This document shows positions 54,127-63,342 of a stretch of 64,000 bases of DNA, one piece after another (the stretch's first letter is position 1; each line of letters opens with the position of its first letter). The position numbers were made by a program, and so were the translations under genes. Source of the stretch: Spirosoma linguale DSM 74 (GTDB lineage Bacteria; Bacteroidota; Bacteroidia; Cytophagales; Spirosomataceae). The notes under the pieces were generated by a model. It saw only the letters and a program-made list of their open reading frames with translations, searched no databases and had not been told where the DNA came from. The DNA is taken from positions 5,923,001 to 5,987,000 of the forward strand of contig CP001769.1 of assembly GCA_000024525.1 (NCBI GenBank), in the 5' to 3' direction.

Positions 54127-55806
54127 TTACTCCACAGCGAACTTCGTCAGCCACTGCGTTACGGTAGCATTCGTCAGGTTGAAGACCAGATTGGGGAACA
54201 GGCCCAGCACCAGCGCCATTGCTCCCAGCGGAATTAACATCAACCTCTCCCGAAGGGTCAGATCAGCAATAACGAATTCATTACTCGATTCCGACGCAAA
54301 CGCGCCAACCCAGGGCGAACCAAAAAACATGCGCTGGAACGTCCAGAGAAAATAAGCCGCAGCCAGCAGAATACCCAACGTGGCCACCGCCGTGAACCAG
54401 CCGGGCAACCACTCCGACTGAAAGCTGCCCATCAGGGTAAACAGCTCACCCACAAAGCCCGAAAAACCGGGTAAACCCAGCGAACCAAAGAACGCAATTG
54501 CCGTGAGGGTGGCATACTGCGGCATCAGTTGCAGCAAACCCCGGTACGACTCGATCCGGCGGTCGTGGGTACGGTCATACACCACGCCCACAATCAGGAA
54601 GAGCATGGCCGACAGAATACCGTGGCTCACCATCTGATAAATAGCGCCGTTGACCCCCTCAGCCGTTAATGAGGCAACCCCCAACAATACAAAACCCATG
54701 TGCGACACCGACGAATAGGCGATCATCTTTTTGAGATCAGCCTGAGCCAGGGCATTCAGACCACCGTACACGATTGACAACACCCCAAGTCCGGCCAGTA
54801 CCTGCGCATATTGGGCGGCTCCATCGGGGAAGAAATCCCAGGCAATCCGAATAAACCCGTAGCCACCGATTTTGAGCAACACCCCGGCCAGAATGACCGA
54901 TACGGGCGTTGGCGCTTCGACGTGGGCATCGGGTAGCCAGGTATGCAGCGGGACGATGGGTAATTTAATGGCAAAGCCAATAAATATGGCCCAGAAGGCC
55001 AGCATCCGTGCCGGAAGGCCCAGCACAATCGGCTCAGCCGCAGGATTCAGGAACGTATTGGGCAGGTAATTGCGGCCGTCGGCCAGATAGCGCATATCGA
55101 ACGTATGCACCACCTGCGACGTATTCAATTGGCCATTCTGGAGAAACGACTGGATACTCCGGATCACCTCATCCGTAACCTCCGATGAGTCTGACACGAG
55201 CCCGGCTACTACCGCTGTACTCACCGGGTCCATGACAGATAAATACAGCGCAATCATGACCAGCAAAATCAAGAGTGAGCCGAGCAGTGTGTAAAGAAAG
55301 AACTTGATCGACGCGTATTCCCGACGTGGTCCGCCCCATAAGCCGATCAGGAAATACATCGGCAGGAGCATGAACTCGAAGAACAGAAAGAACAAGAAGA
55401 AATCGAGCGCCACGAAGCAGCCCATGATGGTACCCGTAAGTAACAGATAGAGCGAATAGTAGGCTTTTTGCCGATGCGTCATGCGCCAGGAAGATATTAC
55501 GCCAATGAGCATCACTACCGCCGACAGGACCACCAGCGGCAGACTTATCCCGTCTACGCCAACCAGATAGTCGATGGATACGACGCCCAGATTTCCCAAC
55601 GGCAGCGTAATCCAATCGACCTGCTGAAGGAATTGATACCCGGCTTCGGCTTTGTCAAATCCAGCCCAGGCCATACCCGCCAGCACCAGTTCGACCAGCG
55701 TTACGGCCAGCGCCACCCATCGAAAGAGTCCGGTCTGGCGTTCGGGCAGCAGCGCTACCACGAGCGAGCCAATCAAGGGAATAAAAATGAGTAACGAAAG
55801 AATCAT
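54127..55806 (-). CDS. nuoM: NADH-quinone oxidoreductase subunit M
   Basis: The 559-residue membrane protein has about fourteen helices and the antiporter-like core LPIVPLHTWLPDAHVEAPTP, VSVILAGVLLKIGGYGFIRI and LKKMIAYSSVSHMGFVLLG; the Lys and His residues there line the proton path. It is a proton-pumping subunit of complex I. It is the last gene of the string: nuoN, which usually follows, is absent, and an unrelated convergent gene begins 10 bases on. Confidence 0.95.
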   Translation of the reverse strand: MILSLLIFIPLIGSLVVALLPERQTGLFRWVALAVTLVELVLAGMAWAGFDKAEAGYQFLQQVDWITLPLGNLGVVSIDYLVGVDGISLPLVVLSAVVMLIGVISSWRMTHRQKAYYSLYLLLTGTIMGCFVALDFFLFFLFFEFMLLPMYFLIGLWGGPRREYASIKFFLYTLLGSLLILLVMIALYLSVMDPVSTAVVAGLVSDSSEVTDEVIRSIQSFLQNGQLNTSQVVHTFDMRYLADGRNYLPNTFLNPAAEPIVLGLPARMLAFWAIFIGFAIKLPIVPLHTWLPDAHVEAPTPVSVILAGVLLKIGGYGFIRIAWDFFPDGAAQYAQVLAGLGVLSIVYGGLNALAQADLKKMIAYSSVSHMGFVLLGVASLTAEGVNGAIYQMVSHGILSAMLFLIVGVVYDRTHDRRIESYRGLLQLMPQYATLTAIAFFGSLGLPGFSGFVGELFTLMGSFQSEWLPGWFTAVATLGILLAAAYFLWTFQRMFFGSPWVGAFASESSNEFVIADLTLRERLMLIPLGAMALVLGLFPNLVFNLTNATVTQWLTKFAVE

Positions 55807-55875
55807 ATAGCTAGCTGGGCCAACGTCCTGTTTGACCCGTGTTTACCAGAGACCAGGCAAAAGCCTGCCCCGACA

Positions 55876-57783
55876 TTAAAGCAACCACCAAAGTATTACC
55901 AGTAATCCCATTACAGCCGCCGTAATGTACGACTGCACCCGGCCATTCTGCACCGACCTGGCCACCTGCCCCAATCGGCCAGCAAGCCAGGCGGCACCAT
56001 TTACCAGGCCATCTACGCCCATTCGATCCAGCAAACTTGTCAGATGCGCCAGTACAACGGTAACGATACCGGCCCCGTTAACAACCCCATCTATGGCACG
56101 CTGGTCGGTACGGTTAAGGAATGCTGCCAGCCTAACCGTTGGCCGGATAGCGAGCCGGTCGTAAAAGAGATCCAGAAAACCATAGTTAACCGAAAGCTGT
56201 ACGTAAGGGCGGTCTGCATTGGGTTCCGGTAATCGAAAGCCAGCCCAGCCCCCCAGTAAAACGAGGGCAACAGAAACGGGAGCCAGCCACCAGACATGAG
56301 GTTCATCGGCCAGCGGCAGTAGACGGAAAAACCAGCTACCAGAACCGGACAATGGATTTACCGAGAACCAGAGCCAGAGGGACAAAGCCGCCAGAATAAC
56401 AACCGGTCCACGCATCAGCCAACCGGGTTCGTGGGCCGCCGATAACGGCGTTATTTCGCTTCGGTACGCGCTAAAGAACACCAGCCGCCATTGCCGGGCC
56501 ATATAAAAAGCCGTCAGACCAGAGGAGAACAGTACCAGTACGGGTATACTTAGGGCCAGACCGGAAGCCTGCGCTTCGGCCCAGCCAAACGCCCCGCCCA
56601 GAATGGCCTCTTTCGAAAGAAAGCCCGACAAAAACGGTAACCCGGATAAGGCTGCGGCACAAATGGTATAGGCAATGAATGTGGTGGGTAATACCTTATG
56701 CAAGCCACCCATCTGCCGCATATCCTGGCTGTGTACAGCGTGAATGATAGCCCCGGCACTGAGAAACAAACCCGCTTTAAAAAAGGCGTGGGTCAGCAGA
56801 TGAAACATAGCCCCGGCAACATTTCCCGTTCCCATACCCACCACCATAAGCCCCAGTTGCGACACCGTTGAAAAGGCAAGTACTTTCTTGATATCAGTTT
56901 GAAAAACAGCCGAATAACCGCCCCAAAGCGTAGTTATAGTTCCGATAATGGTAATAACGACCAGCGCGTCGGGCGACAGGAGCGGGTGAACGCGTGCTAA
57001 CAAAAATATCCCCGCAGCGACCATCGTGGCCGCGTGAAGCAGCGCCGACACCGGAGTAGGGCCTTCCATAGCATCGGGTAGCCAAGTCAATAACGGAAAC
57101 TGCGCCGATTTACCAACGCAGCCCATAAATAAACAAAGGCCAAGGGCGGTGGGCGCAATACCGTCGGCTCCTTTATCGGCCAATGCCGTGAAATCGAGCG
57201 TATCGAAGTAATAATAGGTCAGAAAAATACCGATCAAAAAGCCAATGTCGCCCACACGGTTCATCAGAAACGCTTTCTTGGCAGCCTGGGAAGCCGCAGG
57301 GCGCTCGGCGTAAAAGCCGATCAGCAGGTACGATGCCAGACCTACCAGCTCCCAGAAACCGTACATGACCAGCAGGTTTCCGGCCAGAACGATCCCCAGC
57401 ATCGCCCCCACAAATAGCTGTAGATAAGAGGAATAGCGACGCAGCTTCGGCTCGTCGTGCAGGTAAGAAATGGAGTAAACTTGTACCAGCAATGCAACAA
57501 AATGGACCAGCAGAAGCATCAACGCGGCCAGCGCATCGACCCGAAACGTAACCGGGAAGGAAGCCCCGGATAAAATCGCCCAATTCGTTTGTAGAGTAAT
57601 ACCTTGTTCCGGCAGGTTTACGGCCAGCAAAACAGACAACAGCAAGCCCGCCCCTGTCAATAAAACTGCAATAAGTTGCGCCACCCGGCGACTGGCCATT
57701 GTCAATACCAGAAACCCGGCAAAGGGTAACAGAAGTATGCTAGCCATTAAGAGGTGAGGCAGTTGGAAAGGGTTGGCGGGCAT
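55876..57783 (-). CDS. nuoL: NADH-quinone oxidoreductase subunit L
   Basis: The 635-residue membrane protein has the NuoL core: FWELVGLASYLLIGFYAERP, KKAFLMNRVGDIGFLIGIFL, QFPLLTWLPDAMEGPTPVSA, LLHAATMVAAGIFLLARVHP and DIKKVLAFSTVSQLGLMVVG. A C-terminal helix region includes the long transverse helix typical of this subunit. It is the distal proton-pumping subunit of complex I. A second possible start is Met13. It follows the oxygenase gene by 58 bases. Confidence 0.95.
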   Translation of the reverse strand: MPANPFQLPHLLMASILLLPFAGFLVLTMASRRVAQLIAVLLTGAGLLLSVLLAVNLPEQGITLQTNWAILSGASFPVTFRVDALAALMLLLVHFVALLVQVYSISYLHDEPKLRRYSSYLQLFVGAMLGIVLAGNLLVMYGFWELVGLASYLLIGFYAERPAASQAAKKAFLMNRVGDIGFLIGIFLTYYYFDTLDFTALADKGADGIAPTALGLCLFMGCVGKSAQFPLLTWLPDAMEGPTPVSALLHAATMVAAGIFLLARVHPLLSPDALVVITIIGTITTLWGGYSAVFQTDIKKVLAFSTVSQLGLMVVGMGTGNVAGAMFHLLTHAFFKAGLFLSAGAIIHAVHSQDMRQMGGLHKVLPTTFIAYTICAAALSGLPFLSGFLSKEAILGGAFGWAEAQASGLALSIPVLVLFSSGLTAFYMARQWRLVFFSAYRSEITPLSAAHEPGWLMRGPVVILAALSLWLWFSVNPLSGSGSWFFRLLPLADEPHVWWLAPVSVALVLLGGWAGFRLPEPNADRPYVQLSVNYGFLDLFYDRLAIRPTVRLAAFLNRTDQRAIDGVVNGAGIVTVVLAHLTSLLDRMGVDGLVNGAAWLAGRLGQVARSVQNGRVQSYITAAVMGLLVILWWLL

Positions 57784-57841
57784 TCGTCGTTCATCAGAAT
57801 TGGCCGCAAATATCCCGATTCTGCTCTATGGAAACAAACGT

Positions 57842-58453
57842 CTAGTAATTCGTTTTTAACCAGCCCGTCACACTCAGGCGTTCGCGGGTGGCGGGCAGCA
57901 CCTCGTGTTCGAGCCGTGCGCTCTCAAAACACACCAATCGCCCCCCAATCGGCGAGATCGTAACCTGACGTTCGGTGTTGTTTTCAGCATCAGGCAGATA
58001 AAGCGCCAGTTGCCCGCCATCGGCCTCCTTCCAATCGGAATTGAGGTAGCAAATGACGGACAGTTTCCGGCGAGAGTCGCTGCGAAACTGGTCCAGATGA
58101 CGTTTGTAAAACGTACCGGGCGGGTAGAGCGCATAGTGAAATTCGTAATCCCTCAGCCCGAGGTAGCAGGTTTGATTGACATAATCCACAAACGAACCGA
58201 TGCGTTGCAGAAAAGCGGTTTCTTCGGCTGTAGCGTTGCCCTCATCCAGCCATAGGATTTCGTCACCCCGAATGGCCTGTTCGACTTTTACCTGCTGATT
58301 GCCGATACCAGCCGCCTTAAATTGCCCTGCTTCGCGCCGTTGACGCAGTCGGGAGGCCAGCGCAGTTACTTCATCGGCGGTCAGAAAGTTGTCGGTCAGG
58401 CCATAGCCTTCGTTCAAGATCCCGTCTATAATGGGTTCAAATAGATCGTTCAC
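57842..58453 (-). CDS. 2-oxoglutarate/Fe(II) oxygenase (prolyl 4-hydroxylase-like) within the nuo operon
   Basis: The 203-residue protein has a double-stranded beta-helix core with iron ligands His119 and Asp121 (FYKRHLDQF) and His183 (RLEHEV), plus a 2-oxoglutarate-binding Arg near 192 (RERLSVTGWLK). KLSVICYLNSDW and DGGQLALYL fit the SM-20/P4H branch. Its start overlaps the nuoK stop by 4 bases, so translation is coupled and it is a true member of the operon. Members hydroxylate protein side chains, often proline; the target is unknown. Confidence 0.88.
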   Translation of the reverse strand: MNDLFEPIIDGILNEGYGLTDNFLTADEVTALASRLRQRREAGQFKAAGIGNQQVKVEQAIRGDEILWLDEGNATAEETAFLQRIGSFVDYVNQTCYLGLRDYEFHYALYPPGTFYKRHLDQFRSDSRRKLSVICYLNSDWKEADGGQLALYLPDAENNTERQVTISPIGGRLVCFESARLEHEVLPATRERLSVTGWLKTNY

Positions 58454-58761
58454 TGCTTCAGTTCGTTCAGTTCATCCAGCTGTGCCGTGCGGAAATGGCG
58501 ATAAACCTGCATCACAATGGCCAGCGCTACGGCCGATTCGGCGGCCGCTACGACCATCACGAATAAACTCAGCATTTGCCCCTGCAAACGGTCGGGGTCA
58601 TACTGGCTGAACGCAACGAGATTGATATTAACGGCATTGAGCATTAGTTCAATACCCATTAATACCACAATCGCATGGCGTTTGAGCAACACTACGGCCA
58701 GCCCAATGCTGAAAAGTCCAGCGCCCACTAGTAAAAACAAATGGCTATCAACGGGTTGCAT
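58450..58761 (-). CDS. nuoK: NADH-quinone oxidoreductase subunit K
   Basis: From MQPVDSHLFLLVGAGLFSIG the protein is 103 residues with three helices, the normal NuoK length; the frame to 58851 runs back into nuoJ and is rejected. The core has GIELMLNAVNINLVAFSQYD with the conserved membrane Glu, and SLFVMVVAAAESAVALAIVM with the second one. It overlaps nuoJ by 14 bases and the oxygenase gene by 4. Confidence 0.95.
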   Translation of the reverse strand: MQPVDSHLFLLVGAGLFSIGLAVVLLKRHAIVVLMGIELMLNAVNINLVAFSQYDPDRLQGQMLSLFVMVVAAAESAVALAIVMQVYRHFRTAQLDELNELKQ

Positions 58762-59305
58762 GTCGGGACGATTTAGTGTGTGAAGCGGCCAGATACGTAG
58801 CGCCAACGAGAGCCGCCAGCAATAAGATTCCGGCAATCTCGAAGGGAACAACGTACTCCGTCATGAGCTGTTTTCCAATAACGGTTGTCGTATTCTGCCA
58901 GCCAGCGGGCTGATCGAGCAGGGCAAAGTTGGACCGAGCCAGCAACGTTTGTAACGCGACAAACAAGGCCCCCGCAACCAGCACGGGAATAATCCACCCC
59001 GCCCCTTTCGCGAAACGGTTAGCAGACACAATGCGGTTAGGTTGCTGGCTGTTCAGATCGGTTGGCGGTTCCGGTTTGTGCGTGAGCATCACCCCGAAAA
59101 TAACCAGCACCAGTACGCCCCCAACGTAAATCATAATCTGCGCAACGGCCAGAAAATCGGCACCAGCCAGCACAAACAACCCAGCCACGCCGAAGAGGGT
59201 AAGCAATAGAAAGAAAGCCGCGTAAAGCACGTTACGTGTCAGCAAAACAGCCAGAGCACCACCCAATGTTAACGCAGCGAAAAAATAAAAGGCAAGTTGA
59301 ACCAC
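58748..59305 (-). CDS. nuoJ: NADH-quinone oxidoreductase subunit J
   Basis: The 185-residue membrane protein has five helices and the NuoJ core LYAAFFLLLTLFGVAGLFVL, DFLAVAQIMIYVGGVLVLVI and FGVMLTHKP; the C-terminal helix is EIAGILLLAALVGATYLA. It is a membrane subunit of complex I. It starts five bases after the end of nuoI. Confidence 0.95.
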   Translation of the reverse strand: MVQLAFYFFAALTLGGALAVLLTRNVLYAAFFLLLTLFGVAGLFVLAGADFLAVAQIMIYVGGVLVLVIFGVMLTHKPEPPTDLNSQQPNRIVSANRFAKGAGWIIPVLVAGALFVALQTLLARSNFALLDQPAGWQNTTTVIGKQLMTEYVVPFEIAGILLLAALVGATYLAASHTKSSRHATR

Positions 59306-59310
59306 TGATC

Positions 59311-60834
59311 TTATTGGTCTGATTGAGTAGGCTTATCGGAAATATCGTCGTCAGCTTTCGGCTTAGGTTTCATCGTTGGCCGAAAGGCGGCTGGCTTTGG
59401 CTTAACGGGTTCGTCGGCCGGTGTTGTCGGTTCCTCCGCCTTTATGTCAGGGGCCGGTGTAGGAGTCAAACTTTCCTCAACTGGCGGCTGTGGTACAGCC
59501 GCAGGCTTCATAGTTGGCCGAAAAGCTGGTTTCGATTTCGGCGCTTCTACTGGTGCCGCTGGCTCCGTTTCTACCGGTTTGGGCGGCTTCATCGTTGGTT
59601 TAAAAGCCGCCGGTTTTGCTTTGGGAACTTCGGGCTCAGCCGAACTGGCCTGTGGTGCATCCGATTCCGCTTTAGCGGCCGTTGGCGGCTTCATGGTTGG
59701 CCGGAAGGCAGGCTTTGGTTTCGGCGCTTCTGCCGGTGCCGTAGCCTCCGGCTGACCTTCGGATTGCGTCTCAGCAGCTTTAGCAACGGGTGGCTTCATG
59801 GTTGGCCGGAAAGCCGGTTTTGGCTTTGGTGCTTCTGCTGACTCTGTAGCGTCTGGATGAACCTCCGCCTGTGGTTCGACTGGTTTGGCAACGGGCGGCT
59901 TCATCGTCGGTCGGAAACCGGCCGGTTTAGCTGCGGGCTTCGGCGGCTCGGGTGTATCGGAAGGTGCGGGCTTTGAGGCAAGCGTGTCGTCGGCGGGTAC
60001 GTCGGTTACGTTTACGGCAGGCTTTTTCGTTGGCCGGAATATGGGATGTTTGGCGGCTTCCAGCCCCCCCTGCGCAATTTGCTGCATCTCATCGGGCGTG
60101 GCGTCCGTAAGCGGGTGTTCAATGGATGACCCTTCCGAATTAGCCGGTTTGGCCGGTTCTGCGGGCGAAGCAGCTGGCTTAGCGGTTGGCTTGAACACCG
60201 GACGTTTGGGGGCGGGAGCACTCACACCCGGCTCCTGAGCCGGAGCGGCTGCGGCTTTGGCAGCTATCTGAGCGGCTTTAGCTTCTTCCTTCTCCCGAAG
60301 AAACTGCTCGTACAATGACCGTTTTTCATCGGCCTCTTCAGGAGTCAGATTCGAGAAATTATACGTCAGTTTACCGAGTTCAAATTCACTGTAATCGAAT
60401 TTCTTGTCCATGGTCAGGCATTCGGTGGGGCATACCACCGTGCACAGGCCGCAATAGCAGCACTTGGCCATGTCGATGTCAAATTTTGCCGCATACAGGC
60501 GTATCGGCGATCCATCAGATGCCCGGCCAACCTCTTCCGTGGCTTTGATGGCATCAATGGTAATGCAATCAACGGGGCAGACTTTGGCGCATTTATCGCA
60601 GACGATGCAATCCTCAATCTCATTCCGAAGCCGGTAGCGGCCATTATCCGGAATGGGCAGCTGTTCGTATGGATACTGAAGCGTAACCAGACCGTTTTGC
60701 AAATCGAAGTACGAGTCGCTGGCTATACCCTCGGCCGTTCGGCGTTTGGTTGCGTTGCGAAGATGCCTTAACGTCAGGCTCAACCCCTTCAGCGTTGTCC
60801 GGATACCCGATTGTATGTCCTTGAAGTATGACAT
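59311..60834 (-). CDS. nuoI: NADH-quinone oxidoreductase subunit I with long repetitive C-terminal tail
   Basis: Residues 1-165 are a normal NuoI: helix-rich start, then two [4Fe-4S] motifs, CIVCDKCAKVC at 76-86 and CCYCGLCTVVC at 125-135 (ligands C125, C128, C131, C135, with the partner Pro-Cys pattern of 8Fe ferredoxins). Unlike usual NuoI proteins of 160-200 residues, this one is 507. Residues 200-507 are Pro/Ala/Lys/Glu-rich and contain eight copies of F-[RK]-P-T-x-K-P, with Phe at 214, 266, 307, 342, 377, 411, 438 and 484. The tail should be disordered and cytosolic. Confidence 0.93.
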   Translation of the reverse strand: MSYFKDIQSGIRTTLKGLSLTLRHLRNATKRRTAEGIASDSYFDLQNGLVTLQYPYEQLPIPDNGRYRLRNEIEDCIVCDKCAKVCPVDCITIDAIKATEEVGRASDGSPIRLYAAKFDIDMAKCCYCGLCTVVCPTECLTMDKKFDYSEFELGKLTYNFSNLTPEEADEKRSLYEQFLREKEEAKAAQIAAKAAAAPAQEPGVSAPAPKRPVFKPTAKPAASPAEPAKPANSEGSSIEHPLTDATPDEMQQIAQGGLEAAKHPIFRPTKKPAVNVTDVPADDTLASKPAPSDTPEPPKPAAKPAGFRPTMKPPVAKPVEPQAEVHPDATESAEAPKPKPAFRPTMKPPVAKAAETQSEGQPEATAPAEAPKPKPAFRPTMKPPTAAKAESDAPQASSAEPEVPKAKPAAFKPTMKPPKPVETEPAAPVEAPKSKPAFRPTMKPAAVPQPPVEESLTPTPAPDIKAEEPTTPADEPVKPKPAAFRPTMKPKPKADDDISDKPTQSDQ

Positions 60835-60841
60835 TTAAAAA

Positions 60842-60937
60842 AGTGAAAGAGTGAAAGTGCGAAAGAGTGAAAGATTACTATCGAAGCTCCCCATTCTGGC
60901 GGACCGGTTTCGCTCTTTCACTCTTTCATTCTTTCGC
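60842..60937. repeat. Inverted repeat, family 2 (GAAAGAGTGAAAG), between E1 and nuoI genes
   Basis: Perfect 14-base arms lie at 60844-60857 and 60915-60928 in a longer imperfect pairing. It fills the 102-base gap between the two same-strand genes and its right end touches the E1 stop codon. The arms resemble those at 33493-33570. Confidence 0.7.
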
Positions 60938-63342
60938 TATATTTTTGGAAACCGCCCGGTATCGGCCTCGCTCATGATGGCGTAAACGGTTTCGATTACA
61001 TCATCAACATTTGGCTTGGAAAAATAATCTCCGTCGGAGCCATAAGGAGGCCTATGAGCTTTGGCCGATAAGGTCATCGGGGCCGAATCCAGGTAGCGGT
61101 AGGCATTTTGACTTTCGACAACCTGCTGCATCATATAGGCCGATGCGCCACCCGGTACGTCTTCATCGGCAAACAGGACCCGATTGGTTTTCCGGATCGA
61201 CTCGACGATCTGGTGGTTGACGTCGAACGGCAATAAGGTTTGTACATCAATCACCTCCACACTAATGCCCATAGCAGCCAGTTGACCGGCGGCTTCCAGC
61301 ACAATCCGACACATGGAGCCATAGGTTACCACCGTCACATCGGAGCCGGTCTGCAACACTTCCGGTACGCCCAGCGGCACGCAGAACTCATTCAGGTTAG
61401 TGGGTAACTGCTCTTTCAATCGATAGCCATTCAGGGATTCGATCAGCAGCGCAGGGTCATCCCCTTTCATAAGGGTGTTGTAGAAGCCTACAGCCTGTGT
61501 CATGTTGCGGGGAACCAGCACATGAAGACCGCGCAGGCTGCTCAGCATCGTACCCATAGGCGAGCCCGAATGCCAGATGCCTTCCAGCCGGTGTCCGCGC
61601 GTGCGAACAATAAGCGGTGCTTTCTGCCCGCCTTTGGTCCGGTAATGCAGCGTAGCCAGATCGTCCGTCAGGGTGGCCAGCGTGTAGTAAACGTAGTCGA
61701 AGTACTGAATTTCAACAATTGGGCGAAGTCCGCGCATGGCCATCCCGATTCCCTGCCCAATGATGGTGGTTTCGCGAATGCCCGTATCCGTAATGCGTAT
61801 CTCGCCAAACTTTTCCTGCAAGCCTGCAAAGCCCTGGTTTACGTCGCCAATGTGGCCAACATCTTCACCCAGTGCTACTACCCTCGGGTCGCGGCTAAAC
61901 AGGCTGTCGAAATAGTGTTGTAGTAATTGATAGCCGTCAAGCACAGTGCCCTCCTCGTCGTACTGAGCGGGAACCGCCTGTACCAGCATCGGCGAATCGG
62001 GCGACTGGCTGTATAAATGCGAGCTAAACCGGTCGGCGTTTTCGGTATTTGTCCGGTCGAGCCAGGCCTTCAGGCGTTGCCGTCCAGCACCGGTATCGGT
62101 CCGTAACAGCCGGAGTGCTTTCCGAATAGCCGACACCGCATCCCGACGTACGGGCGAGAACGTTTTCCGGAGTTCTTCCCGAATCGCCATCAATTCAGCA
62201 GCTTTCGGGTGGTGGCGGGCGGTTTGCTGTAGCAGATCGAGGGCTTCTGTAAAGTCACCTTTCAGCGATGCCTGATAGGCATCCCAGGCGGCAATCCGTG
62301 CTTTCTTCGCCGTTTGTTTGGCTTCCGCTTCGATAGCTTCAAGCTCTTCGCTGGTGGCGTAGCCATTTTCCAGAATCCATCGCCGAAACAGCACATTACA
62401 ATCGTGTTCAGCTTCCCAGGCAAGGCGTTGCTTGGATTTGTAGCGTTCGTGCGAGCCTGACGTCGAGTGGCCCTGTGGCTGGGTAAGTTCCTGTATGTGA
62501 ACCAACACAGGAACATGCTCTGTCCGGCAAATATGGGCGGCCTGCTGGTAAGTTTCCAGCAATGCCGGGTAATCCCACCCTTTTACGGTAAATATTTCAA
62601 TGCCTTTGTCATGGCTATCACGCTGGAAACCGGCCAGGGCTTTGGAGATACTGCCTTTGACGGTCTGGTATTCAACCGGCACGGATATGCCGTAACCATC
62701 GTCCCATACCGACATCAGGAGCGGCACCTGCAACACACCGGCGGCATTCATGGCTTCCCAAAACATACCCTGCGACGTTGAGGCATCGCCAATGGTGGAG
62801 AAAACGATCTCGTTACCATTGTGCGAAAAAGTAGTCAGGTCGCTCAGTTCGGGGTTATTTCGAAAAAGTTTGGAGGCATACGCCAGCCCAAGCGAACGGG
62901 GCACCTGCCCGGCAGTGGGCGCTATATCACAGACAGAATTATAGAGTTCGGTTTGATTCCGCCACAGCCCCTGCTCATCGAGCCATCGGGTGGCGAAGTG
63001 CCCATTCATCGACCGTCCGGCGGTATTCGGCTCGGCTTCCAGGTCGGTATGGGCATAGAGTTGTGCAAAAAATTCCGTCCAGCGAAGTTCACCCAAAGCG
63101 GCTACGAACGTTTGATCCCGGTAATAGCCGGAACGGAAATCTCCCCGATTAAATGCGCTGGCCGCGGCTAGCTGCGCCAGCTCTTTACCATCGCCAAATA
63201 TGCCGAACTTAGCCCTTCCTCCCATCACATCGCGCCGACCCAACAGGCTCACCTGTCGGCTTTCGCAAGCCAATAGGTAGTCTGACAGGATTTTTTCACG
63301 ACTTATAATATCAGTCGAGCGGAGTTGTTCGTTTGCTATCAC
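60937..63342 (-). CDS. Alpha-keto acid dehydrogenase E1, fused alpha and beta subunits
   Basis: The 801-residue protein has an E1-alpha half (residues 1-420) with the thiamine diphosphate motif beginning GDASTSQG at 185, and an E1-beta half (about 470-801) with VVALGEDVGHIGDVNQGFAG, TDTGIRETTIIGQGIGMAMR, RGHRLEGIWHSGSPMG and LLPFDVNHQIVESIRKTNRV. It decarboxylates a 2-oxo acid, probably a branched-chain one, and hands the acyl group to an E2, which is not encoded nearby. GTG start. It may share a promoter with the nuo genes downstream. Confidence 0.92.
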   Translation of the reverse strand: MIANEQLRSTDIISREKILSDYLLACESRQVSLLGRRDVMGGRAKFGIFGDGKELAQLAAASAFNRGDFRSGYYRDQTFVAALGELRWTEFFAQLYAHTDLEAEPNTAGRSMNGHFATRWLDEQGLWRNQTELYNSVCDIAPTAGQVPRSLGLAYASKLFRNNPELSDLTTFSHNGNEIVFSTIGDASTSQGMFWEAMNAAGVLQVPLLMSVWDDGYGISVPVEYQTVKGSISKALAGFQRDSHDKGIEIFTVKGWDYPALLETYQQAAHICRTEHVPVLVHIQELTQPQGHSTSGSHERYKSKQRLAWEAEHDCNVLFRRWILENGYATSEELEAIEAEAKQTAKKARIAAWDAYQASLKGDFTEALDLLQQTARHHPKAAELMAIREELRKTFSPVRRDAVSAIRKALRLLRTDTGAGRQRLKAWLDRTNTENADRFSSHLYSQSPDSPMLVQAVPAQYDEEGTVLDGYQLLQHYFDSLFSRDPRVVALGEDVGHIGDVNQGFAGLQEKFGEIRITDTGIRETTIIGQGIGMAMRGLRPIVEIQYFDYVYYTLATLTDDLATLHYRTKGGQKAPLIVRTRGHRLEGIWHSGSPMGTMLSSLRGLHVLVPRNMTQAVGFYNTLMKGDDPALLIESLNGYRLKEQLPTNLNEFCVPLGVPEVLQTGSDVTVVTYGSMCRIVLEAAGQLAAMGISVEVIDVQTLLPFDVNHQIVESIRKTNRVLFADEDVPGGASAYMMQQVVESQNAYRYLDSAPMTLSAKAHRPPYGSDGDYFSKPNVDDVIETVYAIMSEADTGRFPKI

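Noticed and set aside
14891..60937. CRISPR array made of the recurring repeats
   Set aside because: The repeats occur as inverted pairs at scattered sites, not as regularly spaced direct repeats, and no cas gene is present.
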